A stretch of 64,000 bases of DNA from Blochmannia endosymbiont of Camponotus (Colobopsis) obliquus (GCF_000973545.1 NZ_CP010049.1:558001-622000), one strand, 5' to 3'; positions 32,491 to 43,778 are shown, counted from the stretch's first letter. Notes: generated from the sequence alone by a model not told the origin. Translations and numbers: made by a program.

Positions 32491-34242
32491 TTAACGATCC
32501 ACATCTGACATAACAAAATCAATACTACCTAGATATACAATTAAATCTGATATGACACTGCCACGAATTACTGAAGGAATTTGCTGTAAATGAGGAAAAC
32601 TAGGCGTACGAATTCTTGTTCTGTAACTCATACTGCTACCATCACTTATTAAATAATAACTATTAATACCTTTAGTAGCTTCAACCATTTGAAAAGATTC
32701 ATTAACTGGTATTATTGTTCCCCAAGAAACTTGTAAAAAATGTGTAATAAGCGTTTCAATATGTTGAAATACATGTTCTTTAACTGGGGGTGTAGTTAAA
32801 GGATGATCTGCTTTAAAAGGACCTGGAGGCATATTATCTAAGCATTGCTGTAAAATACGTAAACTTTGATATATTTCCTCTAATTTTAATATGACACGAT
32901 TGTAACAATCACTTATACCATTACCTATAGGTATCTCAAAATCAAAATTATCATATCCAGAATAAGGACGATATTTTCGTACATCAAAATCAATTCCAGT
33001 AGCACGTAAACCTGCACCAGTAACTCCCCATCCTATTGCATCTTCAGCAAAATAAATACCTACATTTTGAGAACGATCGCGAAAAATTTTATTCTTCAAC
33101 GCCACTCTCATATAGTAAGATAGTCGCTTTGGTAGCCAATCAAGACATTCCCGTAATAAATTATCCCAACCATTAGGTAAATCATTAGCTAAACCACCAA
33201 TTCTAAACCAAGCAGGGTGCATTCTAAATCCAGTAATTAATTCAATAACATCATAAATTTTCTGACGATCAGTAAATGCTAAAAATACAGGAGTCATAGC
33301 ACCAACATCTTGCAAGAAAGTACTAATATATAAAAGATGACTATTTATACGAAATAATTCCGATAGCATTATTCGAATAACATTAACGCGATCTGGAACA
33401 ACAATTCCTGCCATTTTCTCTACAGCTAATATGTAAGGCATTTCATTAATACAACCACCCAAATACTCTATACGATCAGTATAAGGAATATAACTGTGCC
33501 AAGATTGACGTTCACCCATTTTTTCAGCACCTCGGTGATGAAAACCTATATCAGGAACACAATCTACAATTTCTTCTCCTTTCAATTGTAAAACAATGCG
33601 AAACACACCATGAACTGAAGGATGATTAGGCCCTAAATTAAGAAACATAAAATCTTCTTTTTTAGTATTTCTCTTCATACCCCATTCTTCAGGTTTAAAA
33701 AGCAATGACGACATTTCTATATTTTCTTTATCTTTATCTAATGTAAAAAGAGGGAATTCAGTAGCACGAGCAGGATAATCTTTACGTAATGGAAAACCCT
33801 TCCAAGTATTTGGCATAAGAATGTGAGTTAAATGAGGATGTCCTTTAAAAATGATTCCAAACATTTCCCAGACTTCGCGTTCATACCAGTTAGCATTAAC
33901 AAATAAATGTGTAATTGTTGGTAAATATAATGAATTTTGCAACAATGGTACTTTAATCATTATATCTTTATTTTGATTAACAGAGATAAGATAATAAAAG
34001 ATAGTAAAATCAGATTTAGGCAAGTTTTCTCGATAAATACGTAATCTCTCATCAATACCATGCAAATCGTACAACATAACATGTGGTTTAAATATATTTT
34101 TAAAAAACTCTACAACACTAATTAGAATGTCACGATTCACCCAAATAATCGGCGTTTCAGTACAAATATTTTGCAGTGTAAAACTATATTCCCCAAATCT
34201 TTTACTTAATTCATAAATTATGAAATTAATATAATTGTCCAT
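32491..34242 (-). CDS. nuoC: NADH dehydrogenase I fused subunits C and D
   Basis: A single chain joining NuoC (residues 1 to about 175) and NuoD (about 195 to 583), as in E. coli and other enterobacteria. NuoC signatures are [14 protein letters not shown] and [12 protein letters not shown]...[12 protein letters not shown]. NuoD carries the quinone-site region [37 protein letters not shown] and the C-terminus [12 protein letters not shown]. The N-terminus is about 13 residues shorter than E. coli. All sequence around the quinone pocket looks intact. Confidence 0.97.
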   Translation of the reverse strand: MDNYINFIIYELSKRFGEYSFTLQNICTETPIIWVNRDILISVVEFFKNIFKPHVMLYDLHGIDERLRIYRENLPKSDFTIFYYLISVNQNKDIMIKVPLLQNSLYLPTITHLFVNANWYEREVWEMFGIIFKGHPHLTHILMPNTWKGFPLRKDYPARATEFPLFTLDKDKENIEMSSLLFKPEEWGMKRNTKKEDFMFLNLGPNHPSVHGVFRIVLQLKGEEIVDCVPDIGFHHRGAEKMGERQSWHSYIPYTDRIEYLGGCINEMPYILAVEKMAGIVVPDRVNVIRIMLSELFRINSHLLYISTFLQDVGAMTPVFLAFTDRQKIYDVIELITGFRMHPAWFRIGGLANDLPNGWDNLLRECLDWLPKRLSYYMRVALKNKIFRDRSQNVGIYFAEDAIGWGVTGAGLRATGIDFDVRKYRPYSGYDNFDFEIPIGNGISDCYNRVILKLEEIYQSLRILQQCLDNMPPGPFKADHPLTTPPVKEHVFQHIETLITHFLQVSWGTIIPVNESFQMVEATKGINSYYLISDGSSMSYRTRIRTPSFPHLQQIPSVIRGSVISDLIVYLGSIDFVMSDVDR

Positions 34243-34419
34243 GTTATAAATATTTAATAAAAAACATTTTCACTACATATACCCACTCAATCATTTATAA
34301 TGATACTCAACAAAACAAAAATCTTACAAAGAAAACCTAATCAATAACAATCGCACTCATAATTAATCATCTATTCAATTAATTACCTTACTCTCTACCC
34401 TATATACCACCTAATATTT

Positions 34420-35094
34420 TTAAATATTATCAGGAGATTGTAAATTAATTACAGAAATACGTTCACTATGTTTTCTTTCACGTTCAGATTTTATATGCAT
34501 ACGATATACATTTTGTTTACCTATGACCCAAGATAACGGACGACGTTCACTTTTGATATATTTTTTTAAAAGTAGCAATGCTTGAATATAAGATTCCGGG
34601 CGAGGAGGACATCCAGGTACATAAATATCCACGGGTATAATTTTATCTACACCCTGCACCACTGAATAAATATCATACATTCCACCAGAGCTAGCACATG
34701 CCCCCATCGCAATTACCCACTTAGGTTCTAACATTTGATTATATAATTTTTTAATAACAGGAGCCATTTTAATAAATGGAGTGCCAGCTATAACCATTAA
34801 ATCCGATTGTCTAGGAGAAGCTCTAATTACCTCAGAACCAAAACGAGCTACATCATGTACAGAAGTAAAAGCCGTCACCATTTCCACATAACAACAAGAT
34901 AATCCAAAATTATAAGGCCATATTGAATTACTTCGTCCCCAATTAACTATTTTATGTAACAAATCCGCTAACTTACTAAAATAGACATTATTTTTAATAT
35001 TTTCTTCTAAATTATTTATTTTAACACTTGATTTTTTAGAAAAATCAAAATCATCACTCTTTTTTGACGTTACACGTGTAATAGAATAATCCAT
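34420..35094 (-). CDS. nuoB: NADH dehydrogenase I subunit B, cluster N2
   Basis: Holds the terminal 4Fe-4S cluster N2 that reduces quinone. The four ligands are visible in the tandem pair [17 protein letters not shown] and PGCPPRPE. The length is 224 residues against 220, with extra residues near position 20-35. The C-terminal [11 protein letters not shown] matches E. coli. Gaps of about 170 bases flank it on both sides, longer than usual within this operon. Confidence 0.97.
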   Translation of the reverse strand: MDYSITRVTSKKSDDFDFSKKSSVKINNLEENIKNNVYFSKLADLLHKIVNWGRSNSIWPYNFGLSCCYVEMVTAFTSVHDVARFGSEVIRASPRQSDLMVIAGTPFIKMAPVIKKLYNQMLEPKWVIAMGACASSGGMYDIYSVVQGVDKIIPVDIYVPGCPPRPESYIQALLLLKKYIKSERRPLSWVIGKQNVYRMHIKSERERKHSERISVINLQSPDNI

Positions 35095-35188
35095 AACTTA
35101 CGGCACCTATTATTAATCTTCATAACATAGTTAAATATTAACAACAGAAGACAAAATATAAAATATTTATTTTTACTCGTCAATTATA

Positions 35189-35217
35189 CTTTGTATATTT
35201 ATGCTTTGTATATTTAT
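35189..35217. repeat. Short tandem repeat between nuoB and nuoA
   Basis: The 14-base unit ctttgtatatttat occurs at 35189-35202 and again at 35204-35217, one base apart. It lies in the 171-base gap inside the nuo operon. It looks like a replication-slippage duplication; no function is suggested by the sequence. Confidence 0.7.
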
Positions 35218-35265
35218 ATTAACTTAATATGTAAAAAATATATACATACAAAAAAACAATAATTT

Positions 35266-35664
35266 TTAGTTACCTAAACATGATAATGGGTGTTTTCTTA
35301 CCCAATTAAAAATGCCAAAATTAAACAAATAAATTAAACTTACAAATAAAACAAAAATAAAAACAGTTGATTCAATAAAACCAAGCCATCCCGCTTCACG
35401 AACCACGGTAGACCATGCATAAAGATACAAACTTTCTGCATCAAAAATTACAAAAATTGCAGATATCAAATAAAACTGAACAGAAAAATTTAACCTAGCG
35501 CTTCCAACAGAAGCTATACCAGATTCAAAAGGTGTATCATCTTCACGCTGTAAAGATCGTTCACCTAATAAAAAACCAAAAAATAACATCACCAAACAAA
35601 TACTGATTGAACCAATAAAAAAAATAACCCAACCCCAATTACTTTGCATAAAAAATACTCTCAT
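35266..35664 (-). CDS. nuoA: NADH dehydrogenase I subunit A
   Basis: Three-helix membrane subunit near the quinone channel and the first gene of the operon, 132 residues. Diagnostic motifs are PFESGIASVGSAR and FVIFDAESLYLYAW, with the conserved acidic residues. The ATG at 35664 is used; a second ATG at 35649 has GAGAG at a reasonable distance and could be the true start. The C-terminus is shorter than E. coli. A candidate promoter lies at 35689-35717. Confidence 0.95.
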   Translation of the reverse strand: MRVFFMQSNWGWVIFFIGSISICLVMLFFGFLLGERSLQREDDTPFESGIASVGSARLNFSVQFYLISAIFVIFDAESLYLYAWSTVVREAGWLGFIESTVFIFVLFVSLIYLFNFGIFNWVRKHPLSCLGN

Positions 35665-36311
35665 TATAACACTTAAATTTTAATATGCATTGTATCTATC
35701 TGCACATATTTTTACAATATCAAAATACCTTCTTGCATATATATTAATATTGAAATACATTAATCATAATAATTTTTATCTAATTATATCTGTATAACAA
35801 ATATAAAAAATTAACTACTTAATTTAAAAAATATTAATACCCAATTTATTATAATAAAACGAATAATTACAGATAAGAATAACAATGCTATCTATAATTT
35901 ATACACAACAGAAAATTATAATTTATTTAAAAACTTATGTCATATAAAAATACAATTTTTATCAAAACATCCTAAATTTTAAATATATATAATTATTTTA
36001 CTAATTTTTATAAATACTCACTACCTATTTTATTAGTGACATGTAATGATATAAAACTATAACAATATAAAACAAACCGATATCTATCTATAACAATCAT
36101 GAACAAACGATAATCACTACAAATCATATACAATGAACATAATTATCATCTTAACATAAAAATAATATTATTCAATCATATAATAGTTGTCACAAAAACA
36201 ACAACAAAACAAAATATATGCATATTGCATAACAAAAACATAACTATCAAAAATCTCATTCATTAAAATAATGTATTATACAATAATCATAAAATACAAA
36301 ACTTTGATCCT
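35665..36311. other. Intergenic region between folC and nuoA
   Basis: A 647-base A+T-rich spacer carrying the nuo promoter candidate near its left end. In E. coli several genes, including lrhA, lie upstream of nuoA. I see no recognisable remnant of them, no tRNA and no GC-rich hairpin. Confidence 0.5.
35689..35717 (-). promoter_or_regulatory. Candidate promoter of the nuo operon
   Basis: On the minus strand TTGTAA (35712-35717) and TACAAT (35689-35694) are 17 bases apart, with the nuoA start about 25 bases downstream. This is the best-spaced pair upstream of nuoA. Confidence 0.45.
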
Positions 36312-37595
36312 TTAGCATCTTTCTATATGCTTAGAACATACCAATTTCAAGACTGGAGATACTGTATAAAACGAACCAAACACCAAAATACAATCTTCAA
36401 CATCAGCATCCTCTATAACTTGATTCCATGCACTAACAACATCTTTAAACTGAAAAATCATATTACTATCAATCTTCATAGCCAACTCTTCCGCGCAAGC
36501 CCCTAAAGTAGTATCTATTGATGCACAATACCAAATATCTACTAAATGCAACAAATAACTTAATGTCTTAGTAATATTTTTATGTGATAACATACCTACA
36601 ACCGCTCTTAATTTACCTGTGAAATGAACAGCAATTAAACGCTTGGCTAAGTATTTAGCTGCATGAGGATTATGAGCCACATCTAAAATTACAAGTGGTT
36701 GTCGATTAATAATCTGAAAACGACCCAATACAATTGTATTATTTAATCCTTGTTGTATTGCTTTTTGAGATATTGACAACGGTAAACATCTAATTGCAGC
36801 AATTGCAGTAGCTGCATTATTTAATGGAATATGAGGTAACAACAATGATTTTAATATATAATTATTCGTCCACCAATGCCAAGTTTTCTTTTCTACACGA
36901 TACCACCAGTCACGTTCTTTAATAAAAAGTAAAGCATGACGTTGTGCAATGATATCTAAAATAACAGATTGTAACTTTTCACCAATTACTGCGGGCTTAT
37001 TATAACGTAAAATACCGGATTTTTCTCTAGCTATGCTTCTAATATCTATCCCTAACAAGTCAGTATGATCGAGCGCTATGTTAGTGATTACAGAAACATC
37101 AGGATCGACAATATTAGTCGCATCTAAACGACCACCCAAACCAACCTCTAAAATTATTATTTCTAACTGTGATTGTTTAAACAAATATAATGCTGATAAA
37201 GTAGCAAATTCAAAATAACTTAAAGATATTGAACCACGCGCTTCTTCAATTAATGCCATAACTTCAATATGGATAATATCAGGCAATTCTTTTCCTTGAA
37301 CACGAATTCTTTCAGTATAAGTTAATAAGTGAGGAGATGTATAAAGACCAACTCTGAAGCCACTGGAAAGTAAAATATTTTCTAATAAATAACAAGTTGT
37401 TCCTTTACCATTAGTTCCTCCTACAAGTATAATACTTCTTGTCGTTATATTACTACACAAAAGATTTAATCTCGTAGCTACAGTAAGTACTCTATCTAAA
37501 TTCAAATCGATATTCTTATAATGCAAAGTACTAATATAATTTAGCCATTGTAACAATGATGATGTAGTATCTGGTAAAAAAAATTTTTTATTCAT
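36312..37595 (-). CDS. folC: Bifunctional folylpolyglutamate synthase / dihydrofolate synthase
   Basis: Mur-ligase-family enzyme that adds glutamate to dihydropteroate and to folates. The P-loop is GGTNGKGTTCY, and other motifs are YTSPHLLTYTERIRVQG, EVGLGGRLDATN, NIALDHTDLLG and DVAHNPHAAKYL. At 427 residues it is close to E. coli (422). It follows accD by 63 bases on the same strand, the E. coli arrangement. Together with FolE it shows that folate synthesis is maintained. Confidence 0.96.
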   Translation of the reverse strand: MNKKFFLPDTTSSLLQWLNYISTLHYKNIDLNLDRVLTVATRLNLLCSNITTRSIILVGGTNGKGTTCYLLENILLSSGFRVGLYTSPHLLTYTERIRVQGKELPDIIHIEVMALIEEARGSISLSYFEFATLSALYLFKQSQLEIIILEVGLGGRLDATNIVDPDVSVITNIALDHTDLLGIDIRSIAREKSGILRYNKPAVIGEKLQSVILDIIAQRHALLFIKERDWWYRVEKKTWHWWTNNYILKSLLLPHIPLNNAATAIAAIRCLPLSISQKAIQQGLNNTIVLGRFQIINRQPLVILDVAHNPHAAKYLAKRLIAVHFTGKLRAVVGMLSHKNITKTLSYLLHLVDIWYCASIDTTLGACAEELAMKIDSNMIFQFKDVVSAWNQVIEDADVEDCILVFGSFYTVSPVLKLVCSKHIERC

Positions 37596-37658
37596 TATAA
37601 TAAATCAAATACTATTTTATATAAAAATAACCATTCATTAGTCTTAATAATATTAACT

Positions 37659-38522
37659 TTAGTCATAAGGCTGGGGCTTATTTATTAATTTAGCTAACAA
37701 TCCTGCAAGACGTAATCTTAATTCCGGGCGGCGAATAATTATATCGATTGCGCCTCTGTCTAATAAAAATTCACTGCGCTGAAATTTATCAGGCAATGTT
37801 TCACGTACCGTTTGTTCAATAATGCGTGGACCTGCAAACCCTATTAAAGCTTTAGGTTCAGCAATATTCACATCACCTAACATTGCTAAACTAGCGGATA
37901 CCCCTCCCATAGTAGGATTTGTTAATACCGAAATATAAGGCAGACATTGATCACGTAGTTTAGCTAGAGCAGCACTAATCTTAGCCATCTGCATTAATGA
38001 AATTAATGCTTCTTGCATACGAGCACCTCCACTAGCAGAAAAACAAATTAAAGGACATTCACTATCTAATGCTTGACTAACAGCACACACAAACCGAGCA
38101 CCTACTGCTGATGACATTGAACCACCAATAAAAAAAAATTCAAATGAAGTCACAACTACCTTCATACCATACAACGTTCCTTGCATAACAATTAAAGCTT
38201 CCCTCTCATTAGTAAGTTTTTGAGCAGAAAATAATCGATCTTTATACTTTTTTAAATCTTTAAATTTTAAAAAATCTTTTGATTCCAATTCTTTACCTAT
38301 TTCACATACATTTTCTTTGTCAAGAAAAGACAATAATCTTGCCCTTGCAGATATATACATATGACAATCACATTTTGGACATACTTCTAAATTCTTTGTT
38401 AATTCTGCGCGATATAACACTTGTTTACAATTTTTACATTTTGTCCAAACTCCCTCAGGAATATTTGCTTTGCGTGTCAGTATAATATTTCTTTTCTTTA
38501 AAATACGTTCAATCCAACTCAT
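37659..38522 (-). CDS. accD: Acetyl-CoA carboxylase, carboxyltransferase subunit beta
   Basis: Transfers the carboxyl group to acetyl-CoA in the first step of fatty acid synthesis. An N-terminal four-cysteine zinc ribbon is seen in WTKCKNCKQ and CPKCDCH. The crotonase-type core includes [20 protein letters not shown] and [16 protein letters not shown] and [15 protein letters not shown]. It is 287 residues against 304, shorter at the C-terminus. It heads the accD-folC pair; accA, its partner, is not in this window. Confidence 0.97.
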   Translation of the reverse strand: MSWIERILKKRNIILTRKANIPEGVWTKCKNCKQVLYRAELTKNLEVCPKCDCHMYISARARLLSFLDKENVCEIGKELESKDFLKFKDLKKYKDRLFSAQKLTNEREALIVMQGTLYGMKVVVTSFEFFFIGGSMSSAVGARFVCAVSQALDSECPLICFSASGGARMQEALISLMQMAKISAALAKLRDQCLPYISVLTNPTMGGVSASLAMLGDVNIAEPKALIGFAGPRIIEQTVRETLPDKFQRSEFLLDRGAIDIIIRRPELRLRLAGLLAKLINKPQPYD

Positions 38523-38761
38523 AGTATCATTGCCTCATATAAAATATACACTTACATACTAATTTATAAAAAAATAATTATTTATAAAATAATCAATAAT
38601 TTTTTATAAAAAAATAACAATTCCTTATAACTTACTATGTGTACTCAAGAAAAGCTAAATTAAAAAATACAATACTATAAACAACACAATTTACCAACGC
38701 GGCAATATCGCAATTAATAATTAATTATTAATAAGATAAATTAATTACACAAAATAGAACT

Positions 38762-39556
38762 TTATTCCATAAACGAAATGGTTGTATCTTTTTCCAAAGG
38801 AAAATTAAACATCGTGGCATATTTAACAGAAAATAAATACAAACCGTCTGGCGGTGCAATAATTGTGCTCAATAATGATCGATCGCGTGTATATAATAAT
38901 TCAGCAATCCAATTTACAGGTCGATGACCAAAACCAACCTCCATCAAACTCCCTACTATCTTTCGTACCATATGATGCATAAAAGCATTCGCTTCAATGT
39001 CTATTATAATATATTTCTTTTTTTTCAATATATATAAATGATACAAATTACGCAAAGAAGAACGAGATTGACAATGCATACTACGAAACGAATTAAAATC
39101 ATTTTCTCCTAATAAACATTGTGCAGATGTAAACATTTTATCGACATCTAAAAATTTTTGACAATGAGTAACTTTTTTATGCAAAATTGCAGGTCGAATA
39201 TCATGATTATAAATAATGTAATAATAACGCCTTGACAATGCACTAAACCTGGCATGAAAATCTTGATTTACTATAGCACTCCAATGCACAACAATATTTG
39301 ATGGCAAATAACTATTAACTCCTAACGTCCAAGCAGACTTTGGACGACATGACGTTGTTTCAAAGTGTACAACTTGTCCTACTGCATGCACTTTTGCATC
39401 AGTTCGTCCAGCACAAACGACTACTATTTTTTCTGAAGCTATTTGAGATAAAGCTTCCTCTAAACTTTGTTGCACACTAGGTAAACATGGTTGACGTTGC
39501 CAACCATGGTAATTAGAGCCATCATATTCGATACATAAAACTATCTTAATTGCCAC
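38762..39556 (-). CDS. truA: tRNA pseudouridine(38-40) synthase
   Basis: Modifies uridines in the tRNA anticodon arm. Catalytic Asp53 lies in CAGRTDAKVHAVGQVVHF. Other family blocks are IEYDGSNYHGWQRQP, FHARFSALSRRYYY and NAFMHHMVRKIVGSLMEVG. The reading frame begins with GTG at 39556, and no ATG exists near the conserved N-terminus, so GTG initiation is likely. It gives 264 residues (E. coli 270). dedA, which separates accD and truA in E. coli, is absent, leaving a 239-base gap. Confidence 0.95.
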   Translation of the reverse strand: MAIKIVLCIEYDGSNYHGWQRQPCLPSVQQSLEEALSQIASEKIVVVCAGRTDAKVHAVGQVVHFETTSCRPKSAWTLGVNSYLPSNIVVHWSAIVNQDFHARFSALSRRYYYIIYNHDIRPAILHKKVTHCQKFLDVDKMFTSAQCLLGENDFNSFRSMHCQSRSSLRNLYHLYILKKKKYIIIDIEANAFMHHMVRKIVGSLMEVGFGHRPVNWIAELLYTRDRSLLSTIIAPPDGLYLFSVKYATMFNFPLEKDTTISFME

Positions 39557-39673
39557 AAGAAAATTTTTCCCATATCGAACACAACGTCGTTCTCAAAAAT
39601 AACATAAACATCTAATTATTAACTCACCTGTATTTAAAAATACAAAAAAAATACCCTTTAATAATAAGCATCT

Positions 39674-40797
39674 TTATTTAAAATAATATTTTCCAAAACC
39701 TAATTTCATTAATATATACATATCAGTAGTAATATTAGTGCGTACATTTAATGAAGACCATTCTCAACAAGAAAAATAAAATTTACGAAAATATTCAAAC
39801 CGACCTATTTCCCCTGCAATACATCGTAATAAAACGTCATCATAATAAATATTATATATAGAATGCACAAACCATACAAAACTTTTGCATCCAACTTATT
39901 ATGTAATTGCATATGATACATTTTTTTAAGATTTAAAAAATTTAAATTATTTTGTTTTTAATGAAAAAATTAATACAAGCATTAAATATTCGTTGTGCAG
40001 TATTAATTTTCCCCTCGATACTAGCACCGGCTATATGAGAGGTGCCAATATCCACATAAGTTAATAACGCTAACGATATTAATAGTTCACCTTTCCAAAC
40101 ATCTAAAACTACATTTATCTTTTTACCTTTTCGTCATGCTTGTAATAATATATTATTGTTAACCACCCCACCACGACAAGTGTTAATTAAAATACGATTA
40201 CTTAGCAAAGCAGATAATAATTCATTATTTATCATATGCCAAGTAGAATAAGTCTCGCTATATTTTAAAGGAACATGAAAATAATATATCTGCTTCCATT
40301 ACTAATCTCTCTAGTGATTACCAATTTTCATTCACTCCGGATTCCTGTAACAGAAAATCACACAATAATGTCTCTATACCAAATAATTTCAAAAATTTAT
40401 AAAGAAGTTCACCAATATTACCCAAACCAATTATACCAATAATTTTGTCACGTAAAAAAAAATATGCCGCTTTGCCAACAGAAATAATGCAGAAAAACAT
40501 ACTCAACCACTGATCTTGCATTACAACCAGAAACGTTAACAAATGCAATACCAGATTTTACTAAATAACTTTGATCAAGATGGATCCATATCAGAAGCAG
40601 CAGAACCAACAAATTTCACATTAGTACCATGAAGTAAACTATAATCTACTTAAGTCACTGAACGTACTATCACAATATCAACAGATTTTAATTTATGAAT
40701 TGGAATATTATAACCATCTACAAGAAAAATAATAAAAACCCAATTGAGTAAAGATATGCCTAATATATAACAAATTTTTATCAATTAAAATTTTCAT
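39674..40797 (-). pseudogene. pdxB: Erythronate-4-phosphate dehydrogenase pseudogene
   Basis: Pieces of PdxB occur in order across all three minus-strand frames. They begin with MKILIDKNLLY at 40797 and continue with VDIVIVRSVT-stop-[89 protein letters not shown] and VDIGTSHIAGASIEGK. Near the end comes CIAGEIGRFEYFRKF...stop-EWSSLNV...LMKLGFGKYY, stopping at 39674. I count at least four in-frame stops and about four frameshifts, so no functional enzyme is possible. The total length, near 1.12 kb, is almost that of the intact gene. Its place between truA and fabB matches E. coli, with usg deleted. PdxB acts in pyridoxal phosphate synthesis. Confidence 0.93.
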
Positions 40798-41168
40798 TAT
40801 CTTTTCTGTTACTAAAGATCATCATTAAACATTTAAATAATCAAATAATTTTATTAATTTTGCTATAGAACATAAAACAAAATACATAAAACATAAAAAA
40901 ATTCTCTTTGAAAAATTATGTCTCAAAAAAACATACATGTATTTTATTTACACGAATAAACAATATTATCCCTAATAAATAATTCAATAACATACAATAT
41001 TAAAAAACAAACAATACTAAGAACCAGTTTCTTATCTAACAATATAAAATATGTAAAAACATAAATATGCAAAACAATTTTTACAATAATAAATTCACAT
41101 TTTAAACAACAAACACAATTTCGACATAATTTTTTAAACATTAATTTATAAAAAAATCAATTAAATGA
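40798..41168. other. Intergenic region between pdxB pseudogene and fabB
   Basis: About 371 bases. A 65-codon minus-strand open frame (40944-41141) has no recognisable motif, ribosome site or family resemblance and is probably chance. Genes found here in E. coli (flk, mnmC) cannot be recognised. Confidence 0.5.
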
Positions 41169-42380
41169 CTAAAATTTACGCATAACCAAAGTCACATTAG
41201 TCCCACCAAAACCAAAACTATTCGTCATAACTGTGTGTAATGTGCACGAAGTAGGGGCAGTAACAATTTGCATATCTTTCGCCTGAATATCCAATTCATC
41301 TATATTAATACTAGGAGCAATAAATCCATATTCCAACATTAACAAAGTAAAAATCACCTCATGTACTCCAGCTGCACCTAAAGAATGACCAGTCATAGAC
41401 TTAGTAGATGAAATAGCAGGTAATTCTCCTTTAGAAAAAGTTTTACGAACAGCCCACAGTTCTTTTATATCTCCTATTTGTGTCGACGTACCATGAGTAT
41501 TAAGATAATCAATAGAAGAATTTATACCTTTTAATGCCATTTTCATACATCTAACAGCTCCTTCTCCAGATGGAGCCACCATGTCTAATCCATCTGAAGT
41601 TGCACCATAACCAATAATTTCTGCATAAATATAAGCACCTCTATTTAATGCATGTTCTAATTCCTCAATAACAATAATTCCTCCACCTCCAGCAATAACA
41701 AAACCATCACGATTAACATCGTAAGTACGTGATGCTTTTTCTGGTACATTATTATATTTAGTAGATAATGCACCCATAGCATCAAATTCACAAGCCATCT
41801 CCCAACACAATTCCTCTCCACCTCCAGCAAATATAATAACTTGTTTACCAAACTGAATTAACTCCACAGCATTACCAATGCAATGAGCGGAAGTGGAACA
41901 TGCTGAACTGATGGAATAACTAACACCTCTAATCTTAAAAGAAGTTGCTAAACATGCTGATATACCAGATGCCATAGCTTTAGTTACCATATAAGGACCG
42001 ACTCCTCGTAAACCGCGAGAACGCATACCATCTGAACCTAATACTTGATTACGCGGAGAACCACCACCAGAGCCAACAATAAGACCAATATCATCATTAA
42101 CAATATCATCACGAGTTAGTCCAGAATCACCTATTGCTTGTTCCATAGATAAATAAGCATAAATAGATGCATCACTCATAAAACGCATAAACTTTCTATC
42201 AATTAACCCTGACGTATCAAGCTTTATATTTCCCCACACTTGACTACGCATACCAGAATCTTTTAGTTCTTGAGAAAAAGTGATTCCAGATCGACCTTGT
42301 TGTAAAGAAGTTAAAACTTCTTCTTTATTATTACCTATACTTGACAAGATACCCAAACCAGTAATCACTGCTCGTTTCAT
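41169..42380 (-). CDS. fabB: Beta-ketoacyl-ACP synthase I
   Basis: Condensing enzyme of fatty acid elongation, also needed for unsaturated fatty acids. The nucleophilic cysteine is in [13 protein letters not shown]. The two catalytic histidines are in [11 protein letters not shown] and [10 protein letters not shown], with the lysine SSTKSMTG before the latter. The sequence [18 protein letters not shown] and the end [17 protein letters not shown] are typical. The 403 residues compare with 406. It is a single gene divergent from prmB. Confidence 0.97.
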   Translation of the reverse strand: MKRAVITGLGILSSIGNNKEEVLTSLQQGRSGITFSQELKDSGMRSQVWGNIKLDTSGLIDRKFMRFMSDASIYAYLSMEQAIGDSGLTRDDIVNDDIGLIVGSGGGSPRNQVLGSDGMRSRGLRGVGPYMVTKAMASGISACLATSFKIRGVSYSISSACSTSAHCIGNAVELIQFGKQVIIFAGGGEELCWEMACEFDAMGALSTKYNNVPEKASRTYDVNRDGFVIAGGGGIIVIEELEHALNRGAYIYAEIIGYGATSDGLDMVAPSGEGAVRCMKMALKGINSSIDYLNTHGTSTQIGDIKELWAVRKTFSKGELPAISSTKSMTGHSLGAAGVHEVIFTLLMLEYGFIAPSINIDELDIQAKDMQIVTAPTSCTLHTVMTNSFGFGGTNVTLVMRKF

Positions 42381-42782
42381 TTCACAATGCCTTTTAATTT
42401 AAAGAATCTAATTTAACAAAATCCTATAAATTTTACAATAAACTATCTTTTTTTGATATACTTTGTTTTTAACATTATAAAAAACATAGTAGTATACTAT
42501 ACAATAAATTAATATTTAAATCAAAACATATAATATTGCACACAACATCTACCTTTCGATTATAGAATTTATTAATATTAAAATTTCACTATATTAATAG
42601 AGCGTACATAACAAAAACTGAACATGAAATATTTCATGAAAAAATGAAATATGGTAAATATTTAATCAGAATATAACAAACTTCAAAAATCTAAATAAAT
42701 CTTTTAATATTATTTTAGTGATAACTTTACCAATTTTTGTCATTTTTAAAACATATACCAGTCAACACAAAATACAATTAAC
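42381..42782. other. Intergenic region between divergent fabB and prmB
   Basis: About 402 A+T-rich bases that must carry promoters for both genes. A perfect palindrome tagtatacta lies at 42490-42499 and a minus-strand TATAAT at about 42473-42478, with a TTGTAT 19 bases upstream, a poor spacing. No FadR-type site was recognised. Confidence 0.4.
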
Positions 42783-43778
42783 ATGTCAAATACCAAAACG
42801 TCGCATAATATCAAACAACAAGTAAAAATATATAAATTTACCAAAATTAAAAACAACAACATAAACATACAAAAAAATGTATTACGTGATATAACAAACT
42901 TATCTACAATAGTAGATTTACTACGTTGGACTGTAAGTCAATTTAATAATTCAACGATTGTTTATGGACACGGCACTGATAATGCGTGGGATGAAGCATT
43001 AAATTTAATTTTACCCACTTTAAATTTACCTATTAATGTGCCACCAGAAATATACCAATCTCATTTAACACAAAAAGAAAAAATAAGATTAGTCAAAAAA
43101 ATCATACAACGCATTAAAACACGTATTCCGGTACCCTACTTAACCAATCAATCCTGGTTCTGTAAATTAAAATTCTACATAGATAGACGTGTTTTTATAC
43201 CTAGATCTCCAATAGGAGAAATTATTAATAATAATTTTTGTAATCTATTACCTCATCAACCTTCTCATGTTTTAGATTTGTGTACAGGAAGTGGATGCAT
43301 TGCTATCGCAATTGCTACTGTTTATCCCAAAATAAAAGTTGATGCAGTAGATATCTCTAAAAAAGCACTACAAATAGCAGAAATAAATATTCAAATACAT
43401 AACATGCAAAAACGAGTAATCCCTATATATTCAAACTTATTCAATGACATACCAAAAATAAAATATGACCTTATTATCACTAATCCACCTTATGTAAAAA
43501 GAAATGAGATTAATTATTTACCAAAAGAATTTCGAATTGAACCTCTCTTATCTTTAACAGGAGGATGCGACGGATTACAAATAATCCGTCGCATCCTCAC
43601 CGATTCTTCAAAATATCTTAACAAAAATGGAGTATTAATTTGCGAAGTAGGTAAAAATAAAGAACAGTTAAAAAAATTATATCCACACATTCCATTCTAC
43701 TGGATACCTTTGAAGAATGGTGGTGAAGGTGTCTTTTTACTTACTAAAAAACAATTAAATAATCATAATATTGAATGA
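42783..43778 (+). CDS. prmB: Ribosomal protein L3 N5-glutamine methyltransferase
   Basis: SAM-dependent methyltransferase that modifies a glutamine of L3. The SAM motif is VLDLCTGSGCIAIAIA, followed by VDAVDIS and the catalytic NPPY in LIITNPPYV. YGHGTDNAWDEA and PVPYLTNQSWFC mark it as PrmB rather than PrmC. It has 331 residues, about 20 more than E. coli. The excess is a Lys/Asn-rich N-terminal extension before LSTIVDLLRW, with no later ATG to trim it. A 17-bp perfect inverted repeat lies within codons 260-272. aroC follows after 91 bases. Confidence 0.95.
   Translation: MSNTKTSHNIKQQVKIYKFTKIKNNNINIQKNVLRDITNLSTIVDLLRWTVSQFNNSTIVYGHGTDNAWDEALNLILPTLNLPINVPPEIYQSHLTQKEKIRLVKKIIQRIKTRIPVPYLTNQSWFCKLKFYIDRRVFIPRSPIGEIINNNFCNLLPHQPSHVLDLCTGSGCIAIAIATVYPKIKVDAVDISKKALQIAEINIQIHNMQKRVIPIYSNLFNDIPKIKYDLIITNPPYVKRNEINYLPKEFRIEPLLSLTGGCDGLQIIRRILTDSSKYLNKNGVLICEVGKNKEQLKKLYPHIPFYWIPLKNGGEGVFLLTKKQLNNHNIE
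43561..43598. repeat. Perfect 17-bp GC-rich inverted repeat inside prmB
   Basis: The arm gaggatgcgacggatta (43561-43577) is followed by a caaa loop and its exact reverse complement (43582-43598). It encodes the conserved segment GCDGLQIIRRIL of PrmB, so it lies in coding sequence. No T-run follows, so it is not a standard terminator. In such A+T-rich DNA a 17-bp stem with eight G/C pairs stands out. Confidence 0.95.

Noticed and set aside
40318..40548. 76-codon open frame with a GIIGLGNIG nucleotide-binding motif
   Set aside because: It is one frame fragment of the pdxB pseudogene, not a separate small protein.
40944..41141. 65-codon minus-strand open frame rich in Cys, Ile and Leu
   Set aside because: No ribosome site, no family motif, and it lies in decayed DNA beside the pdxB pseudogene; such frames arise by chance in A+T-rich sequence.
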